Shown: positions 58,938 through 64,000 of the stretch, in pieces
How positions within the stretch are numbered: the first letter of the stretch is position 1
How the letters are laid out: each line of letters starts with the position of its first letter
DNA from: Tubiluchus corallicola
Taxonomy: Eukaryota; Priapulida; Priapulimorpha; Priapulimorphida; Tubiluchidae
NCBI GenBank assembly: GCA_030141605.1
Contig: JAQGDQ010000084.1
Span: 226,001 to 290,000 of the forward strand
Reading direction: 5' to 3'
DNA length: 64,000 bases
The notes under the pieces: generated by a model
The model's database searches: none
Told to the model about the DNA's origin: nothing
Seen by the model: the letters and a program-made list of their open reading frames with translations, nothing else
Position numbers and translations under genes: made by a program

Positions 58938-59754
58938 ACGCCACGACCTTAATTAACTCTTATTTTGACTGGATCAAAAAACTTTTTGTACGTGGGCGTT
59001 AAGCTGCTGTTATATACTGAGCGCACACTTATATATTATCTTACGTTGTCACAACGTTGTTCTTCCAAGTCAACAGTCTGTCAAGAGTTTGATCAAATAT
59101 TATATTAATTATAAACAAAGTACTAACACTATTGTTTTCTTATTTTATGTTTTCTTTTGACTTCTTTCTTTCTGTTTTCTTTCTACTAACCGCAACATAC
59201 ATCTTCTCTTCATCTTCATTCTTCGTTTTTTATTTCACGGCGGCTTAACAAGGTCCATTTACAGCTACCACCATGCAGCAAATTTCAACACTTTAATATA
59301 CATGTTTAAGGAGTCAGAAATTATTTTTATTTTTTTTCAATTATAGAAAAAAGTTGTTCATGCAGTTTGTTTGTCTGCTGGTGAAATAAAGTGAATTTAA
59401 ATTTGAAGCGTTTGCGCAACCGTACGAACATTTTGTTGTGAGAGTGCTTTCAATTTTAATAATTTATTTACTTACTGTTCAAAATCTTACACAAACTCAA
59501 CGTTAAAGAAAATGGGTTTATCATAATCTTATTATCAGCATTACGATAAACCGTCTGAAATTTCCAAACACCGACAAACAATTGGATTCGCTCCTCCCTG
59601 TCCCCTTTAATCAAAATCTTTCCCGAAATGGATTTCGTCTGAGACTGGCTACGAAATACGTGCCGCCTGGATGAATCCTGTTTTTAGTTAATGGATTTTA
59701 TACGTTGGCAAATCGGCACAACCAGAAAATCCGAAAAAATCTGCTACAGAAACG
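58938..59754. other. No gene recognised
   Basis: AT-rich, with a possible AATAAA near 59382. No element ends seen. Confidence 0.4.
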
Positions 59755-60499
59755 TAAATTGAAAGTGCCTCTGCGGGGATATGGGGTTGTCAAGCAAGCA
59801 GGGGCGGCTCCAAGTTGAATGTGCCTCTGCGGGGATATGGGGTTGTCAAAGCAAGCAGGGGCGGCTCCAAGTTGAATGTGCCTCTGCGGGGATATGGGGT
59901 TGTCAAAGCAAGCAGGGGCGGCTCCAAGTTGAATGTGCCTCTGCGGGGGATATGGGGTTGTCAAGCAAGCAGGGGCGGCTCCAGGTTAAAGGTGCTTCTG
60001 CGGGGGATATGGGGTTGTCAAGCAAGCAGGGGCGGCTCCAGGTTGAAGGTGCTTCTGCGGGGGATATGGGGTTGTCAAGCAAGCAGGGGCGGCTCCAAGT
60101 TGAATGTGCCTCTGCGGGGATATGGGGTTGTCAAAGCAAGCAGGGGCGGCTCCAGGTTGAAGGTGCTTCTGCGGGGGATATGGGGTTGTCAAGCAAGCAG
60201 GGGCGGCTCCAGGTTGAAGGTGCTTCTGCGGGGGATATGTAGTTGTCAAAGCAAGCAGGGGCGGCTCCAGGTTAAAGGTGCCTCTGCGGGGATATGGGGT
60301 TGTCAAAGCAAGCAGGGGCGGCTCCAGGTTGAAGGTGCTTCTGCGGGGGATATGGGGTTGTCAAGCAAGCAGGGGCGGCTCCAGGTTGAAGGTGCCTCTG
60401 CGCGGGATATGGGGTTGTCAAGCAAGCAGGGGCGGCTCCAGGTTGAAGGTGCCTCTCTGCGGGATATAGGGTTGTCAAGCAAGCAGGGGCGGCTCCAGG
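59755..60499. repeat. 57-60 bp minisatellite carrying a hAT-like end
   Basis: Thirteen copies of a GC-rich unit with ctgcgggg, atatggggttgtcaa and gcaagcaggggcggctccag. The last unit continues into gtacgctgacgccttaggca, so CAGGGGCGGCTCC looks like a transposon terminus. The long frames on both strands are artefacts. Confidence 0.95.
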
Positions 60500-60619
60500 T
60501 ACGCTGACGCCTTAGGCAGCAGTATTTTTAGCCGCCTCAACAGACAATCCCTCCCCCCCAAGGTTCCCATCACACCTACAAAATAGAATGTTTCTTGTAT
60601 AATATCGAAAAGAAACAAA

Positions 60620-60820
60620 TTTTTTTTTTCAAAAATGGCTTACGTGAAAGAATTATTACCACACAAACACAAACACACATTCGCGCCACTAGTTCTTCAC
60701 TGTTACATGCATTTCACCATTCGCTAGTTAGACAGACACTAGCGCCTGCATTTCGGAAATGCATTGCACAAAAAACAGGTGCTGTTCCTCTAAGAAGTAT
60801 TAGTTTGTGACGAATCACAA
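60620..60820. mobile_element. MITE, family E fragment (reversed)
   Basis: acgtgaaagaattattacca, cactagttcttcactgttac and gacactagcgcctgcatttc match family E; both ends are missing. Confidence 0.65.
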
Positions 60821-60985
60821 TCGTGTCTTGTTTAACTCCCACTGAACATGAAACAGATTTCCTGTTCCTAGGTTTCACTGTTTCCCCCACGGTTTCCGCT
60901 TCGTCTCATGGCACATTTGCTGAACATGAAACACACCACAGGCAGTTACTGGACCCAGATTCTATATAAGTGCCACATAACGAAC
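60820..60985. repeat. Short dispersed block shared with 61580-61690
   Basis: tgtcttgtttaactcccact, aacatgaaacagatttcctg and gtttccgcttcgtctc occur here and at about 61580-61675. Also contains an A2 fragment (aacacaccacaggcagttac). Confidence 0.6.
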
Positions 60986-61474
60986 AGGTGCAAGGTAGTT
61001 AACGGCCGGTGAGCCCAACTATTGACATCACAAACTAACAGAATTTTCAACAGCAAAAATATTCCACGAGCGCGTTGCACGTGTTTGTGAATGAGAAAAT
61101 TGAAGTACAGGGCTACTATAAGATATTTAGTGTGTTGTACTAAAACTAGGCAAGTTTTAAGATGAAAATTCAAATTTAGCATGAGCTGTCGAACGCGCAT
61201 GGTTCGTCAGAAACTAACACATCTAAACTGAAAGCTATAGCACCTGTTTTTTGTGCAATGTGTTTGGAAATTCAGGCGCTAGTACCCGTCTAACTAGCGA
61301 ATGGCGAAATACCAGTAACAGCGAAGAACTAGTGGCACGAATGCGAAATTGTGTTCGTATGGTAATAATTCTTTCACGTAAGTCATTTTTGAAAAAAATA
61401 GTATGTTTCCTTTCAATATTTTTTTAGAGCAGGTTGTTTTGACCTACAGTTTAAGATTGGGTCCGGGTTTGCAT
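60985..61474. mobile_element. MITE, family E
   Basis: Left part gagcccaactattgacatca, right part ttaagattgggtccgggttt. Flanked by the dispersed block on both sides, as if E inserted into it. Confidence 0.7.
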
Positions 61475-61732
61475 TGACGATAGAGCTGGCCTTGCAAGCA
61501 ACATGTTTTGGCACTGATCAAACTTAACAGGTTTTTCTTCTGAGCGAAAACTGAAATGAATCCGTCATCTCTCGCTGTCATGTCTTGTTTAACTCCCACT
61601 GAACATGAAACAGATTTCCTGTTCCCAGTGGGCTTCCGGTTTCACTGTTTCTAGCATGGCTTCCGTTTCTCGTCTCGTGTCACATTTGGTTAAATAAGTT
61701 GATTTCACTGTTTTCAAATAAAAATGTGAATT

Positions 61733-62170
61733 TTAAAGGAAAGAACGAGTCACTCAGTATGTCGGGTTTATTTTACTGTTATCACTTAAACTTAGAAAAA
61801 TGTAACAAAGAACTTTGCAAAGAACTGCCTATAAAGCATAAATTTAAAATATACTACCTCTTAACAGAAATTTTCAGGCTTGGCGGTTGCCGCCATTCAC
61901 TTGATAATTATGACGTAACTGGAAGTCTTCGTGAATTTTCGTAAGCGAATCGTGAGTTCCCGTAAGCGCGCGCTGTTTAAACTAATTCAAACTTCTGTAG
62001 CTTACCTCTGCAGCAAGAATGGACATTGAAAATGGGAGCGTCCAAGCATGAAGTGATCGCGACTTTAAATTGATTTTACTCATTACACGAGGCGCTTATT
62101 GCAGTTTTATTACTAAATCCTTCTAACAGAAATAAGCTTAACTTTCCAGAAGACTTGACCTTTTCTTTAC
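61733..62170. mobile_element. MITE, family C (reversed)
   Basis: Left TTAAAGGAAAGAACGAG, right ttgaccttttctttacg. Family C body throughout. About 438 bp. Confidence 0.72.
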
Positions 62171-62352
62171 GCTAAAGCATACGCAGAAAATAAACAATTC
62201 TGTAGTTCTATGACACAGGTGTTGTATACTAGCGTCCTTGACGACAATATGTGACCTTGATGACAATGATGAAAGTGACTGCAGAATGACGTAAAAACGC
62301 TAATGAACTTTTTTATTAAATAACAAGAAAAGACTTTTCATGGATTATTTCC

Positions 62353-62645
62353 GTCTTGAAATTTTGTATCGCTTACATGCTGTCTTATTGCATGCAGAGA
62401 TTGCGTTAGCAGTAACGCTGTATAGAACTTGTAAACTTAAAGCTTCCGTTAGGTGCAGGCATTCTAAAACACGGGGTAAAATAATCCGAGCATGCGCAGA
62501 ACACTCTTCAGTAACTAAGCACAAGCATAAATTACTTTATATTGTCAATAAGGTCAATAATGAATCAGTGGTGCACGCTGGGAAGGTGAGTCAGTGACGT
62601 GCTACCAGGCGGCGCGAATATTTTAAATTTTTCGGATTTTTCTTT
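62353..62645. mobile_element. MITE, family B fragment (reversed)
   Basis: gtctt..attgcatgcagagatt, acgctgtatagaacttgtaa and cagtggtgcacgctgggaag match the B interior in reverse; one end is missing. Confidence 0.5.
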
Positions 62646-63236
62646 TACGGCTATCTTTCAAAACTAACCAATAACAGTAGACAGTAGTAACATAACTATA
62701 TGAGAGGCCCGGATGAAATGTAAAATTTCATTGATAAAATGGAATGGCGCAAAATAAATTTTTGCAGTATCAAATCCTGCTGCTTCTACGAATCGTGTTT
62801 AATTAATAGTTCAGAAAATCTCTATCTACAGAATAGTCAGTGATTAAAGTTTTGGCACAAATATGACACGTTACTGCATTGTAGGATTAGCGATGCTCTT
62901 TAACACGTAACGATGAGTAAATCAGGCCTGCTTTTTCGGGTCGCCTCGTATCTCAAATGGTGGAGTTGCTACAAATTCAAATCCAGTTGAAATTCCCTTA
63001 GTGACAAACAACAACCCACAGTCTCTTTCTTCAACTAGCTGTACATCAGTAATTAATCTGCTCAGCTAAGATTTCTAAAGTTTATCGAATGCCGTAATTA
63101 ATGAGAACAGTGAAGAAGAAGCTTCGTTAAAATCGCACTATTAGCAAAATCAAATTATCCACAAACTATGAAATTATTGAACGTTTCCGTTTATTCAGCA
63201 AGAAACAGGCGCAGGGACGTATCAAAAAATCGGGTG
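62646..63236. other. No gene recognised
   Basis: A tRNA-like stretch around 62945-62995 (tggtggagttgctac, attcaaatccag) is too weak to call. A stray A2-like end (cagggacgtatcaa) is at 63212. Confidence 0.35.
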
Positions 63237-63758
63237 CAGGGGCTTATCAAGAAATAGCGACGCCCTAAGCTGATACTTCAGTCCCGCCCATCTCTATTGT
63301 GGATTCATGATTGCCTATATACGAGGTGAGAAACACAATTACTTGTGGTGTGTTAGCGTACTACATATCCGGTTATTTGTTAATTACATTTATTTACATA
63401 CCCTTATTTACATGCAGGCTGCTCAACTGCTTGTGGTGTACTAAGTTTATGCCATAATTACACCTATAGTTACACAAAAGTGTGCAAAAAGTGTGCGTCT
63501 TATACAAAGCGGACTCAGTAACTGCTTGTGGTCTACTACCTTTTATGCAATAATTACACCTGTAGTTACACAAAAGTGTGCAAAAAGTGTGCTTCTTATA
63601 TAAAGTAGACTCAGTAACTGCTTGTGACTTTTTGTTATAAAATGCGCGCTTTATATGAATTTGAAAGCATACACATTTTGCGAAGAGAATAATTTTTTTT
63701 CACACTGGGTCTTCTAAAATTTGGCGGCCTAGTTAGCCTGTTGATAAATTCGCCTCTG
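63237..63758. mobile_element. hAT MITE, family A2, with target duplication
   Basis: Left CAGGGGCTTATCAAG, right ttgataaattcgcctctg. Flanks atcgggtg and atcaggtg agree at 7 of 8 positions. The interior contains a tandem duplication of about 110 bp around cacaaaagtgtgcaaaaagt. 522 bp. Confidence 0.78.
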
Positions 63759-64000
63759 ATCAGGTGATTATTAATGAGGATAAGATAATTGGTGGTTCTT
63801 CTGTCATGCCACTGTTGGCATGGACTACTGCTGCAGCTATAAATGACCGGGTGAACCGCTTTGATTCTTGCCCAGAACCGTTTCATTCGCCGTGCCGATT
63901 CGGGCTGTTTACCTCGTAGGAGGACATACACGTATCAGAACATCAGAACACGTGTTCAGATACGTCTGCTGATGTGGTAGTTCACCCTAGAGGCATAGCC
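63759..64000. other. Window end, no gene recognised
   Basis: Less AT-rich sequence beyond the A2 element; the minus-strand frame 63635-63931 overlaps the MITE and is unsupported. Confidence 0.4.

Noticed and set aside
59698-60507. Long repeated open frames on both strands (up to 230 codons)
   Set aside because: They arise from the 57-60 bp minisatellite. Unit lengths vary and shift the frame, and the frames start within the array.

Overview
The window looks like AT-rich genomic DNA of an animal, most likely a bilaterian invertebrate. It carries two multi-exon genes with GT-AG introns. Their products belong to families typical of bilaterians: a vesicular zinc transporter of the SLC30/ZnT2-3-8 group and a cholecystokinin/sulfakinin-type G-protein-coupled receptor. 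Almost everything else is short non-autonomous transposons (MITEs), SINEs, LINE and LTR remnants and tandem repeats. The species cannot be named from the sequence. The receptor's TM6-TM7 block reads closest, from memory, to protostome CCK/sulfakinin receptors, which is only a hint.

Layout. 1-2093: repeats upstream of the zinc transporter. 2094-16787 (+): zinc transporter, seven coding exons, 469 residues, with every intron holding at least one repeat element. 16788-30197: about 13.4 kb of repeats between the two 3' ends, which face each other. 30198-54329 (-): CCK-type receptor, four coding exons, 449 residues, with a 12.4 kb first intron, an 8.1 kb second intron and a 2.3 kb third intron. 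54330-64000: sequence upstream of the receptor, with simple repeats, MITEs, a large minisatellite and one unidentified open frame at 58662-58937.

Both gene models were rebuilt by hand. The exon phases sum to exact codon multiples and every junction falls at a GT donor and an AG acceptor. There is no sign that the two genes work together; one loads zinc into vesicles and the other senses a peptide at the cell surface.

Repeat families are named here by letter. A1: hAT-like, ends (C/T)AGTGGYGGCTCGT. A2: hAT-like, ends CAGGGGCGTAT. B, C and E: three families that all end in TTAAAG. D: ends GCCTTTTCACAGTT. G: arms of about 100 bp. H: about 650 bp, in ZnT introns 1 and 6. Several pogo/Tigger-like elements lie in ZnT introns. 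The most notable pattern is that many of the minisatellites are amplified pieces of these MITEs, often including the terminal inverted repeat. No prokaryotic system, CRISPR array or defence locus is present.
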